Below the pieces are notes generated by a model, which ran no database searches, had not been told where the DNA came from, and worked only from the letters and a program-made list of their open reading frames with translations. This document shows, piece after piece, positions 22,737 through 32,462 of a stretch of 39,123 bases of DNA; position 1 is the first letter of the stretch; each line of letters starts with the position of its first letter. Source of the DNA: Cytophagales bacterium (GTDB lineage Bacteria > Bacteroidota > Bacteroidia > Cytophagales > Cyclobacteriaceae); contig JAKSBZ010000045.1 of assembly GCA_022360875.1 (NCBI GenBank), positions 1 to 39,123 of the forward strand, written 5' to 3'. The translations under genes were made by a program, and so were the position numbers.

Positions 22737-25208
22737 ATGTTTGATTTACATGAATTTTTAAAAAAGCCGATAAAAAATATTAAGCACAATCATGGCGGAA
22801 GAAGCTTTGCGCCTCCTCCGCAGGCGGCGGGAACAATTCAGACTATGATGACTGCCGGGGAATTCAGAGATGGCATTAAAAAAAGAAAGGGACAATGGCT
22901 AATAAATAAAATAGATGAGATGCTGGTTGTTTATCATAAGCATAAAGAAGCTCTTGGAAGAGCCGAAGGCCATAAAGAGAGTGAAGAGCGCTTTTTGGGT
23001 GAATGCTACCACTCGCTTTTTGAGCTTGAGAGATTGATTATGATTTGGGTCAGAGATGAAAAAATTACGAAGGAGAGATTGGACTACGTCGGGGATTTAC
23101 CTCTTTTGATGGAGCTGCTTAAGCAGGTACAGGAAGAAAGGGAGTTCCTGTTTGTTTGTTGCAGGCACAAGTATTCACCGTTTTTCAGGGCCCACGAGCA
23201 AAAAGAAACGGTTTATGATTTGCCTTTTTTTAGGATAGTAAACGTCTCGGATGCCCTTACTGTCTGGGAAATGCAAATGAGCGGCCGGCTGATTGAGCCT
23301 ATTAGCGGAGCAAGGGAGAATCCGACACCGCCGGGAGTGGATTTTGCGGCGTTTGTGCATAGCTTGGTCGGCGAACTGCTTTCCTACAAATCGGGAATTG
23401 AAATGCTGAAAGCCTTGGCCAACTTGCCGGGACAGCAATCTCCTGCTGTTTTTTTGGAAAGCAGTTCTCAATTCACCCGGGAAATAAAGCTAGATGTTTT
23501 AAGAGGCAAGGGGGGAAGAAAGGATTTTTTTGCAAAAATACCTTTTCCTTATCAAACAGGGAGGTACTTTTGCCGGCAGCAGCCCTACTCAAGTTCTTGG
23601 TGGAGGAAGGCTCCTTACAGCCTGGTGCCTTTCCTGCCCGTTATGTATTTGGCTAAAATTGTTCTTGAGCGATTAAAGAGCGTAGAATCGGTGAAGGGTG
23701 CATTAGAAACAGGATATTGGATCAATTTGCTTGAGGAAATGTACTTGGAACCGGTCGATTTTTCAAAACCTTTCCAGTTGCTGAATCCCAAGCAGGAAGG
23801 ATGGGTGTTGGTGGATGAGTTATTTGGGCCATGGTTTCCGGATTCGGGCGCAGAGAAAGAAGGTGAAGAGGTAATAGAACGAAGCGGGACTTTGCAGGAG
23901 CCAGTTATGAACATCGGTCTGAAAATTTTTTCTTTTCGCCACTTGCAAGAGCCAAGATGGATTCACCGAAAAAGTGAAGAGGCTGGATCCATGGCGGGAA
24001 TTTCAGAGCAGTTTGCCCCCTCTGAAAATAATCAAGCACAGGCATTGGATGTAGGCAGGCGAAGTTCTTTTGATTCGCAGATTTTGCCTGGGGCAGAAGT
24101 TGGCCAAATGCCGGTCATCGAACAAAATCTTCGCAGCATCCTTTTTCCAAGTCAGCCTTTTGATATTGATCAGATTGATGAAGTGTGCTTAGCTAGGCTT
24201 CAGGAAGTTTATGCCTGGGTTATTAATGTAAAATTAAGTTCTGGTGAAGAATGGCTGATGAAGCTGCCAAAAGAAAATCTGCGGTTGTTTAAGCTCGAAA
24301 AAGAAGCGTTTGCCGCAAATTTTTTGAATTGGATGGGTGTGCGGGTAAAAGGACAGACGGCCTGGCTGCTGGGTACTTTTTCCGATGAATTTGACCGCTT
24401 GGTTTTGCGTATACGCAAAAAGGTAAAAGGACCGTTTCCGCAGCTAATGCAGTGGCTGGAATCTTCTGAAGCGGATGCCCAGCATGTATTGTTCGTGAAA
24501 GAACCAGCAGGTATGCCGCTGAAGGAACTGATGGCTGTGGAATCGAGAGCCAAAGGCGACAGAACGATGATTGCAAATCTGGTAAATGCCCTGGGAGAAT
24601 TGATTGTGTATGATATTCTGATGGGCAACAGCGAGCGGGCGGCTGTTAATGTCTTTCCGGAAAGCTTTTTCGGATATTTATTCGGTGCCGGAAAAGCAAC
24701 CGGAAAGTGGGAAGCTTCGGGCCATTCGTTGAACGTGGCAGGAATGCACGAATTTCTGCAGAGTGAATCGTTGGCTGACTATTCTGAAGGCGGCGAGGAA
24801 ATAGAAACGATTTTGTTGGACCCTATGGGGCAGCATCAGAATATTCGGAGAATACTTGGAGGGATTGAGCTTGGAATACGGCGTTTTTTTGAGTCTTTTT
24901 TGCAGTTGATTTCCGAAGGAAAAGCTGGGCGGATTCCGTATACCCGGAACATCATCAGCCGAAGCGCTTCGCTCAGGAGGTTGATCGATGTTTCGGACAG
25001 TATTCTTCTGGACAAAGCAATAGTGGATGCTTGCATGCGCTGGGAGGAACGGAAAGAGTTGATGTCAGAAGTGGCGCGACTGAAAGCAGGCAGTTTTGCC
25101 ATAGAGTTCAATGCATTTTTGAGAAATTGGGGAATACTGGCTGAGCTGGTTGGATCTCGGAAAGAGCGTTTAGTGGATTTTTTGCGAAGCCAGAGGCTTC
25201 AAGAATAG
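22737..25208 (+). CDS. 823-residue orphan with a C-terminal AFK/PI3-4K-like kinase fold candidate
   Basis: Function unknown. There is no signal peptide or membrane helix. The N-terminus has a Pro-rich turn (RSFAPPPQAAG, 22-32), then a mostly helical region to about 350 and a low-complexity acidic linker (about 370-455). Residues about 485-725 carry kinase-like landmarks: a candidate ATP-binding Lys509 in EEWLMKLP, Glu521 or Glu523 in the next helix, a hinge-like HVLFVKEPAG (583-592), a catalytic-loop-like block YDILMGNSERAAVN (Asp626, Asn631, Glu633, Arg634, Asn638) and a metal-binding-like LLDPMG (Asp695). The pattern DxxxxNxDRxxxN is typical of actin-fragmin and PI3/4 kinase-like folds, but the catalytic Asp of DR is Glu633 here. 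A helical tail follows (740-823). The gene overlaps the convergent EamA gene by 10 bases. A secreted effector or toxin-like role is conceivable but unproven. Confidence 0.7.
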   Translation: MFDLHEFLKKPIKNIKHNHGGRSFAPPPQAAGTIQTMMTAGEFRDGIKKRKGQWLINKIDEMLVVYHKHKEALGRAEGHKESEERFLGECYHSLFELERLIMIWVRDEKITKERLDYVGDLPLLMELLKQVQEEREFLFVCCRHKYSPFFRAHEQKETVYDLPFFRIVNVSDALTVWEMQMSGRLIEPISGARENPTPPGVDFAAFVHSLVGELLSYKSGIEMLKALANLPGQQSPAVFLESSSQFTREIKLDVLRGKGGRKDFFAKIPFPYQTGRYFCRQQPYSSSWWRKAPYSLVPFLPVMYLAKIVLERLKSVESVKGALETGYWINLLEEMYLEPVDFSKPFQLLNPKQEGWVLVDELFGPWFPDSGAEKEGEEVIERSGTLQEPVMNIGLKIFSFRHLQEPRWIHRKSEEAGSMAGISEQFAPSENNQAQALDVGRRSSFDSQILPGAEVGQMPVIEQNLRSILFPSQPFDIDQIDEVCLARLQEVYAWVINVKLSSGEEWLMKLPKENLRLFKLEKEAFAANFLNWMGVRVKGQTAWLLGTFSDEFDRLVLRIRKKVKGPFPQLMQWLESSEADAQHVLFVKEPAGMPLKELMAVESRAKGDRTMIANLVNALGELIVYDILMGNSERAAVNVFPESFFGYLFGAGKATGKWEASGHSLNVAGMHEFLQSESLADYSEGGEEIETILLDPMGQHQNIRRILGGIELGIRRFFESFLQLISEGKAGRIPYTRNIISRSASLRRLIDVSDSILLDKAIVDACMRWEERKELMSEVARLKAGSFAIEFNAFLRNWGILAELVGSRKERLVDFLRSQRLQE

Positions 25209-26116
25209 TTTTGAGCGCTCCTGGGTTTTTTAGGCAAAGCGGGTTTGCTTACCAGGAAAACACCCAGGCAGATAAGCATAAAGGCTATTCCTTTCTCCCA
25301 TGTGAACAGTTCTTCGCCTGCGAAAACATTTACCAGCGCGGCTACGACAGGCTGGCAGTAGAGGTAAAAACTTACGGTGGACGAACGCAGGCTTTTGAGT
25401 CCGACAACATTGAGCAAATAGGCAAAAAAAGTGGTGAATATAACGACAAAGCCCAGAGATAGAAGCGCCGAGACAGGCAGGATGCGCCATTGTATATGCC
25501 AGGCTTCCGATGCTGTAACAGGAAACACAAACAGAGATCCGAAAGCGAAGACCCAGGAGATGACAGTCAGCGGATGGTATTTTTTCATTAGGGGCTTTAC
25601 CAGCAACAGGTATACAGCATATGACGTGGCATTTAGCAGAACGAATGCATTGCCCAGCAGGATGTTTGGCGCTCCCAGCTCCAGTCTTTTACCGTAGGAC
25701 AACAGCAGTACAGCACCTGCGGCGCCCAGCATGATGCCGGTTAGCCGGAGTTTGCTGGGATACTCGATTTTTAGCAGCATAGCCAGTAGAAACACGATTA
25801 TCGGATTGGACGTCATCAGTATTGATGCATTCAGCTGTGTGGTCAGATTTAGACCTTCGAAAAAGAAAAGCTGGTTGACCGCAACCCCGAACAGCCCGCA
25901 GCAGGCTAGGCGAAACAAATCCTTGCGGGCTATTTTTTCGCCGATATAGAAGCGGGAGAGAAGAAAAAACAAGCCGCCTGAAACCAACACTCTGATGAAT
26001 ATGATGGATGGGGGAGAGAAGTGATTCGGCATGAGGCCTTTGGCGATGGAATAGTTAAGGCCGTAAATGAAATTGGCTCCGAAAACAGCCAAGTGCGCTT
26101 TCAAGATTGGTTTCAT
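25199..26116 (-). CDS. EamA/DMT-family transporter
   Basis: A 305-residue membrane protein with about ten hydrophobic segments in two EamA halves. The N-terminal FGANFIYGLNYSIAKGLMP and the second-half FYLYCQPVVAALVNVFAGEE fit the family. It differs clearly from the EamA protein at 1911-2819, so it is not a recent duplicate. The substrate is unknown. The start MKPILKAHLAVFG lies 75 bases from a candidate -7 box with an overlapping palindrome. Its 3' end overlaps the convergent 823-residue gene by 10 bases and I see no terminator between them. Confidence 0.88.
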   Translation of the reverse strand: MKPILKAHLAVFGANFIYGLNYSIAKGLMPNHFSPPSIIFIRVLVSGGLFFLLSRFYIGEKIARKDLFRLACCGLFGVAVNQLFFFEGLNLTTQLNASILMTSNPIIVFLLAMLLKIEYPSKLRLTGIMLGAAGAVLLLSYGKRLELGAPNILLGNAFVLLNATSYAVYLLLVKPLMKKYHPLTVISWVFAFGSLFVFPVTASEAWHIQWRILPVSALLSLGFVVIFTTFFAYLLNVVGLKSLRSSTVSFYLYCQPVVAALVNVFAGEELFTWEKGIAFMLICLGVFLVSKPALPKKPRSAQNYS

Positions 26117-26178
26117 CTTTTATGATGTTTTTTCACGGCGGGATTCATTTGGAAATCACTGATTGTGTGTTTGCCGGG

Positions 26179-26198
26179 TTGCCTAATAGGCAAAAATA
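26179..26198 (-). promoter_or_regulatory. -7 box with overlapping palindrome before the EamA gene
   Basis: On the minus strand TATTTTTG (26198 to 26191) fits TAnnTTTG. It overlaps the perfect inverted repeat TTGCCT-ATT-AGGCAA (26179-26193), which would lie over the transcription start, an arrangement typical of a repressor site. No clear -33 element. Confidence 0.45.
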
Positions 26199-26407
26199 TA
26201 ATCAATTTTGTTAGGAATGATTGTAAAAATGAAGCCATTCGAAATACGGCGGCTGAATTTTGATCAGATAATAATAAAAGTTTCTTTAAGTTTTTGATTT
26301 CATTTGTACATTAGCCGTCTATTGAATTCCTCCTCACGGAGGGCGGGAAGAAGCAAGGAGTTTTGTTTCTTTCAGTATTATTTAGTCTTGAACTTAGACA
26401 CAAAAAC

Positions 26408-27994
26408 ATGGGAGTCATTAAATCGGATTTTTTAGTGATTGGGAGTGGCGTAGCCGGACTGACTTTTGCGCTGAAAGCGGCGGACCACGGAAAAGTACAT
26501 CTCATTACAAAAGATAAAGCGTCGGAGGGGAACACGCGCTATGCTCAAGGGGGCGTGGCGGCGGTTACTTCCTGCAGCGACCACGTGGAGCTGCACAAGG
26601 AAGACACCATGATAGCAGGAGCCGGACTCTGTCATGAGGACGCCGTAGAAGTATTGGTCAAGGAAGGACCTGAACGTATCCGCGAATTAATAGAACTCGG
26701 GACTCAGTTTTCGAAAAACGATGACGGCTCTTATTCGCTGGCCAAGGAAGGAGGACATTCGCGCCACCGGATTTTGCATGCGGCAGACCTGACAGGAGCC
26801 GAGATTGAACGGGCACTGCTGGCGCGGGCATTGGCGCATCCCAATATTGAGATTTTTGAAGAACACATCGGTGTGGATTTGATAACTGAGCACCATGCTT
26901 TGGGCAATCTTACAGCCGATTTCAATATTTGCTTTGGGGCTTATGTTCTCAACAAAAAGACAGGCAAGGTGCTTGCCTTTCAGTCGGATTTCACTCTTCT
27001 GGCTTCCGGCGGAGCTTCTCGGGTGTATTTGCACACTACGAACCCGCATGTGGCCACCGGCGACGGGCTGGCCATGGCCTACAGGGCCGGCGTCCGTATT
27101 GCCAATATGGAGTTTGTGCAGTTTCATCCGACATCATTATACGATCCTGAAGGGGAAACTTTTCTGATTTCGGAAGCGCTGCGCGGGCACGGCGGCATAT
27201 TGCGAAACGAGCTAAGCGAGCGTTTTATGGAGAAGTATGACCAGCGACTTGAGCTAGCGCCTCGGGATGTTGTAGCGCGCTCTATTGATTCCGAGATGAA
27301 GCGTTTGGGCAGCAAACATGTTTATCTGGACATGACGCATCTGCCTGATACGGCTGAGCGTTTTCCGAATATTTTCAGGCATTGCCAGGAAGCACTGAAG
27401 ATCGATATTACCAAGGAGTGGATTCCTGTAGTGCCTGCCGCCCACTATATGTGCGGCGGAGTGATGACCAATCTTTCCGGGCTTACTTCCATGCAAAACC
27501 TGTATGCGACTGGAGAGGTGGCGCAAACTGGCGTTCACGGTGCAAACCGGCTGGCCAGCAACAGTTTGCTTGAGGCTCTGGTTTTCAGTCATAATGCTTT
27601 CAAAAAGATTATTCAAAAGAAAAGAAGGGATTTTTCGAAAGTGGTGATTCCGGAATGGAATGAAAAAGGGCTGGAAAATAAAGAAGAATGGCTGCTGGTA
27701 AGGCACAATATGGCTCAGCTTCGCAAAACGATGTGGGACTATGTGGGAATTGTGCGATCCAAAGAACAGCTGAACCGCGCGTACAGGCGGATGCGTTTGC
27801 TTTATGAAGAAGTAGAGGATTACTACAAGCGCACAAAAGTGTCTGGAGAGCTTATTGAGCTGCGCAATCTGACGGCAATTGCATACATGATCGTTATTTC
27901 CGCTCAGAGGCGTCACGAGAGCCGGGGCTTGCACTACATGACCGATTATCCTGAGAAAAAGGAAGAGTTTTTAAAAGATACGATTATTCATTAA
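26408..27994 (+). CDS. nadB: L-aspartate oxidase
   Basis: A 528-residue flavoprotein of normal length that oxidises L-aspartate to iminoaspartate, the first step of de novo NAD synthesis. The FAD-binding motif VIGSGVAGL (10-18), the substrate-loop region NTRYAQGGVAAV and the diagnostic GVHGANRLASNSLLEALVF are present, as are HPTSLYDPEGETFLISEALRG (capping domain, quoted in part as GETFLISEALRG). The C-terminus RRHESRGLHYMTDYPE is typical. The frame extends upstream to 26363, but MGVIKSDFLV at 26408 is the family-like start. nadA and nadC are not adjacent. A bidirectional terminator follows. Confidence 0.96.
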   Translation: MGVIKSDFLVIGSGVAGLTFALKAADHGKVHLITKDKASEGNTRYAQGGVAAVTSCSDHVELHKEDTMIAGAGLCHEDAVEVLVKEGPERIRELIELGTQFSKNDDGSYSLAKEGGHSRHRILHAADLTGAEIERALLARALAHPNIEIFEEHIGVDLITEHHALGNLTADFNICFGAYVLNKKTGKVLAFQSDFTLLASGGASRVYLHTTNPHVATGDGLAMAYRAGVRIANMEFVQFHPTSLYDPEGETFLISEALRGHGGILRNELSERFMEKYDQRLELAPRDVVARSIDSEMKRLGSKHVYLDMTHLPDTAERFPNIFRHCQEALKIDITKEWIPVVPAAHYMCGGVMTNLSGLTSMQNLYATGEVAQTGVHGANRLASNSLLEALVFSHNAFKKIIQKKRRDFSKVVIPEWNEKGLENKEEWLLVRHNMAQLRKTMWDYVGIVRSKEQLNRAYRRMRLLYEEVEDYYKRTKVSGELIELRNLTAIAYMIVISAQRRHESRGLHYMTDYPEKKEEFLKDTIIH

Positions 27995-27998
27995 TGAG

Positions 27999-28029
27999 AA
28001 AAAGTCTTGGGTTCACCAAGACTTTTTTT
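27999..28029. terminator. Bidirectional terminator between nadB and the lipoprotein gene
   Basis: AAAAAGTCTTGG/CCAAGACTTTTT (27999-28010 with 28016-28027) has a 5-base loop, with T on the plus strand and a five-T run on the minus strand. It touches the stop codon of the minus-strand gene and serves both convergent units. Confidence 0.85.
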
Positions 28030-28501
28030 ACCGCTTTTCTTTTTCAAAATTCAGAATCAGCTCTTTTTGCGGAACAATTGCATGCTCAAGGGCCGAAAGC
28101 CTGCCTTTTGAGTCGAGAATTGGGTGTGTGAGCACCCAATTTTTTTCGGGCGTTTTCTGCAGATTGTTTTTCAGTACGGCCCCTTGTTTTAGCTCATATC
28201 GGTAAGCTTCCAAAAGCTGCCGGTCAAGTTTGGTTGCTTTGGCTGAGTCTTGAACGGCCACCCGGCGGATATGTGCTTTGTACAGGCGAAGCAAGCTGTC
28301 CCGGGGTGAAGAGTCTGCACGAAGGAGCATCAGACACACGCGTTCCGCTTCCAGGGAAATCTCCCAGGGTGCTAGCTTAACGAATTTCTGTTTTTTCATT
28401 TCCCGCTGCACGGCTGTGGAGCCAGCGTCCTTGTGTCTTCCTCTTTGGCAGGACAAAGAAAGGGCGCAGGCAAGCAGGCAGAAAACTACTGTTGTTCTCA
28501 T
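28028..28501 (-). CDS. Small lipoprotein, third gene of the YfiR/GAF operon
   Basis: A 157-residue protein with a lipoprotein signal (LLACALSLSC, lipidated Cys18). The rest is charged and helical with no domain I recognise; Lys/Arg and Glu are spread evenly. Its ATG overlaps the TGA of the upstream GAF/PAS sensor gene (4-base ATGA overlap at 28498-28501), which implies translational coupling and a shared function. An accessory, sensor-associated role is inferred only from that context. It is terminated by the shared hairpin with nadB. Confidence 0.75.
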   Translation of the reverse strand: MRTTVVFCLLACALSLSCQRGRHKDAGSTAVQREMKKQKFVKLAPWEISLEAERVCLMLLRADSSPRDSLLRLYKAHIRRVAVQDSAKATKLDRQLLEAYRYELKQGAVLKNNLQKTPEKNWVLTHPILDSKGRLSALEHAIVPQKELILNFEKEKR

Positions 28502-30429
28502 ACCTCAGTAACCGCCACATTGGTGATATTGGTTCCGTAAACCGAATAAATCCTTTCGTCGGACATCGGGTCGGTGTGTACGCCGGCTGTAACTTTTACA
28601 AGCAGAGCACGGCCGCCGCGTGTGGTGAAAGTCCACACCTGATTAAGCACTTCGTGCCCTGTAATGTCTTTCAAAAGAGACAGAGGCGAGTCGTCAGACA
28701 GAATTTTTCCGAATGGCACCCGAACGAGATCTTCTTTAGGGTAGCCGAGATCCGTAGCCGCAAGCCGGTTGGTGTTTCTTACGAAAAAGTTTTCGTCAAG
28801 CTCAATAGTCCATTGTGCTTGCTCAAAGATGTGCTGTTTGTTTTGTGTGTTTTGTTCCTTTCGGAACATTTCTTCTTGCGTTGCCTGAAGTTCTTCCATA
28901 TTCTGGCGCATCTCTTCCTCCTGAGCGCGCATTTGCTCAGTAAGCTCTTTGGACTCTTCCAGCAGTTTTTGTGTGCGCTCGTATCCCCTCGCATTCGAAA
29001 TTGTGGAGGCGATACTTTCCGAAAGTTTTTCGACAAACTCCACTTCATGAGGTTTGAAGACTTCGAACGAAGCCAGTTCTATCACCCCGTATACTTTTTC
29101 GTTTGTAATCAACGGCACGATCAGAATGCAGGTCGGCAGCGCATTGCCTATTCCTGAAGTGATGGTGATGAATTCTTCCGGTATGTCAGTAAGAAAAATG
29201 GTGTCGCGTTCAATCCAAGACTGGCCGATGAGCCCGTCGCCAATGCGGATTTTTGCTTCGTGAAATCTTTTTTTGTCCCACGCATAGCAAGCCTCAAGCT
29301 GCATGTAGCTTTCTTCAGCCTCTTCTTTCAGGATAAAAAGGTTTCCCTGGTTGGCCTTCAGATACTCAATGAGCCGCGAAAGGATGTTGTCGCTCAGCAC
29401 TTTGATGTTGTCATTGTTTTCGCGCAGAATGCCGGCGAAGGCAGAGTGTCCCTCGTTGGACCAGTTTCGAGCCAAATCTTCTTCGTAGGCCTTTTGGAGG
29501 TTGTCCCTCATGGAAAGAAGTGAATTGCCCAGCCTGTCATTTTGAGTCAGGTTGCTGAACCTATGCGAGTAATTTCCTTTGCTGACTTCCTGCACAAAGT
29601 TGAATATGTCTTCCACTTTATGTCCGAATTTTTCGAGCTTCCCGTAAATAGACTGCAGTTCAGCAGGGAGCTTGTCGTCCGGAAGAGTTTCGTCCGGTCT
29701 TTCTTCTTTGCCTATGAGGTCAACCTGCTGGTTGATCGCATGCAGTCCGCGTTTTAGCTGGCGCAGTTTGTAGAAGGAAAACACAAGACCGGCGGCAAAC
29801 AGCAGGAACGAAACAATGAGCTGTGATTGAAGCCGTATAGTTTCATTTTCCTGCAGCTGAAGAGCCTGTTGGGAGTGAAGAGCTGAAACAGTCGCAAGAC
29901 CTTGCTGGATGTCTTCCAGGATCGATTTGTAGTTTTTTTGCAGCGAGTTTTCGTAAATATTCATTGCCCGCTTGACTTTTATCGAATCGCTGTAGTCAGC
30001 AGGGAGAGCAAGGATCGACAACAGCGTGTGCTGCAGGTGATTGGCTTTCTGATATTTTGCAAAGGCTTTTGTAAGCTGTTCGGTTAGTTTGGGTTGGTTT
30101 AGCTGTTTCGACAGCGAAAGCAGCTCTTCCTTTGCTTCAGGGTATTTCCTGTTCAGTACGATCCGGAAATACTCTTTTTCCTCTTTGCTGCTCACGCCAA
30201 GGAGCCAGTGGCTAATTTCTCCCTGAATATTCAGAATGAGTTCTTCGTAGCGGTGCAGGGAATTTATTGCGGGCTGGTATATGCCGTAGGCCTGAGCTCG
30301 TTCTATTTGGAGCTCGTTGTAGCGGATGTATCCGCTGGCAAGGTTATAAAGAAGAAACAGTGTGAAAAGAACCGGAACAACAACTTGGAAGCTTTTCTTG
30401 AGAGAGCTTAGTGGGTTTAAAAAATTCAT
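28498..30429 (-). CDS. Membrane sensor with GAF and PAS domains, no output domain
   Basis: A 643-residue protein from the ATG at 30429; the longer frame would use a TTG overlapping the upstream gene. There are two membrane helices (about 14-33 and 203-222) around a ~170-residue helical periplasmic sensor. Then come a HAMP-like or coiled region (275-320), a GAF domain (about 340-480, ending YGVIELASFEVFKPHEVEFV), a Glu-rich coiled coil (483-530) and a PAS-like domain (about 535-640). I see no histidine kinase H/N/G boxes, GGDEF, EAL, phosphatase or methyl-accepting region, so output must be by interaction or through a partner. It lies between a YfiR-like gene and a lipoprotein gene, in one operon. 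Confidence 0.85.
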   Translation of the reverse strand: MNFLNPLSSLKKSFQVVVPVLFTLFLLYNLASGYIRYNELQIERAQAYGIYQPAINSLHRYEELILNIQGEISHWLLGVSSKEEKEYFRIVLNRKYPEAKEELLSLSKQLNQPKLTEQLTKAFAKYQKANHLQHTLLSILALPADYSDSIKVKRAMNIYENSLQKNYKSILEDIQQGLATVSALHSQQALQLQENETIRLQSQLIVSFLLFAAGLVFSFYKLRQLKRGLHAINQQVDLIGKEERPDETLPDDKLPAELQSIYGKLEKFGHKVEDIFNFVQEVSKGNYSHRFSNLTQNDRLGNSLLSMRDNLQKAYEEDLARNWSNEGHSAFAGILRENNDNIKVLSDNILSRLIEYLKANQGNLFILKEEAEESYMQLEACYAWDKKRFHEAKIRIGDGLIGQSWIERDTIFLTDIPEEFITITSGIGNALPTCILIVPLITNEKVYGVIELASFEVFKPHEVEFVEKLSESIASTISNARGYERTQKLLEESKELTEQMRAQEEEMRQNMEELQATQEEMFRKEQNTQNKQHIFEQAQWTIELDENFFVRNTNRLAATDLGYPKEDLVRVPFGKILSDDSPLSLLKDITGHEVLNQVWTFTTRGGRALLVKVTAGVHTDPMSDERIYSVYGTNITNVAVTEV

Positions 30430-30442
30430 TTTGCAAAAAAAA

Positions 30443-30952
30443 TTAAACTTTGGATGCAATTTTAAGAAGATAGTCCGAAATACGCAAACTTGAATTGTGA
30501 ATGGATTCTGTGTTTACCTCAAAGCGCCACTGTCCGTTTACTTTGATGAAGTTAATGCCGCTGCCTTGGTGGGCCAGACCGGCCTTTTCGGTGATGACCA
30601 GCATAGAAGTGTCGCTGAACCTTTTGCGGATAACTTCCAGCCATTCGCTTTCGTTTTTGGGCAGAAAAAGCATATGGCAGTAGGAAAGATCTTGAATGGT
30701 AGCGAAGCGTTTGATGACGATTTGCTTTCCTTTTGCTTTCATCTTTTTGCTCAGCCTTTCCAGCGGATGTATAACCTGTGAATCACCCAGCACACCGATT
30801 ACAAACTGATTCTGAACGTCATTTTGAGGCCACTCAATGTAATTGATGAAAAGTTTAAAATAAATATTGTGAAAGCGGTAGTCTTGAGCATTGGCCGAGA
30901 AAAAAAGTAAAGAAAAAAGACCAATAAACAATATATTCTTCAGTAATTTCAT
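30443..30952 (-). CDS. YfiR-family (DUF4154) periplasmic protein
   Basis: A 169-residue protein with a signal peptide (about 1-22, ending FSANA). The mature part matches YfiR: YIEWP near the N-terminus, FVIGVLGDSQVIHPLERL, CHMLFLPKN and the C-terminal GINFIKVNGQWRFEVNTESI followed by LRISDYLLKIASKV. In Pseudomonas YfiR is the periplasmic repressor of the diguanylate cyclase YfiN (TpbB). Here the next gene, 13 bases on, encodes a GAF/PAS membrane sensor without a cyclase. Redox-active cysteine pairs of classical YfiR are not evident; only one Cys is visible in the mature protein. It leads a three-gene operon. Confidence 0.88.
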   Translation of the reverse strand: MKLLKNILFIGLFSLLFFSANAQDYRFHNIYFKLFINYIEWPQNDVQNQFVIGVLGDSQVIHPLERLSKKMKAKGKQIVIKRFATIQDLSYCHMLFLPKNESEWLEVIRKRFSDTSMLVITEKAGLAHQGSGINFIKVNGQWRFEVNTESIHNSSLRISDYLLKIASKV

Positions 30953-31187
30953 TTATGCTTCTGCTATTAAAAAATAGAGGGAAGAGATTAAAAATACCCA
31001 ACGTTCTCGACCTTACAGTATAGAATGCATTCAAAATGGAATTAGCAAAAATTCTTTTTCAATCACAAAAAAAATGTGACTTTAAGGCCAGTCATGCGAA
31101 GCGTTTGGTAAATATTTGACTAAGCAATGTATTCATATACAACATTTCGCTGCATTTTGTAACTTTACGCTTGCAAAGTAAAGAATT

Positions 31188-32264
<1,077 letters not shown>

Positions 32265-32341
32265 GCGTTTTTGTCTTTGTGCTGTTTTTGGGAAGTGCGG
32301 GACAGGATGCAAAGCAGCGGAAACGTATCATTGATTTTTGA

Positions 32342-32366
32342 GAATGCAGGCAAGCTGTCTGCATTC
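32342..32366 (+). other. Perfect 8-bp hairpin in the prfA to lipoprotein gap
   Basis: GAATGCAG/CTGCATTC (32342-32349 with 32359-32366) has a 9-base loop and no T run. It may be a processing or stability element; no terminator for prfA was found otherwise. Confidence 0.35.
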
Positions 32367-32462
32367 GCGCAGCCCGGCCTCTGTGCGGGGAGTGCATTTG
32401 CAGTTCAAGCAGTTTATCGACACGTATGCCGCACGTTTTGCCGGCGCAAATTTTTAAAGCCT

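Noticed and set aside
25199..25208. Ten-base overlap of two convergent genes as a sign of a frameshift or wrong stop
   Set aside because: Both proteins are coherent to their ends, and short convergent overlaps are common in compact genomes.
28492..29157. 221-codon plus-strand frame opposite the GAF/PAS sensor
   Set aside because: It is antisense to a clear multi-domain protein and shows no domain or signal of its own.
32271..32462. N-terminal extension of the beta-helix lipoprotein
   Set aside because: The extra 64 residues start at a non-ATG codon and would bury the lipoprotein signal; the ATG at 32463 gives a normal export signal.
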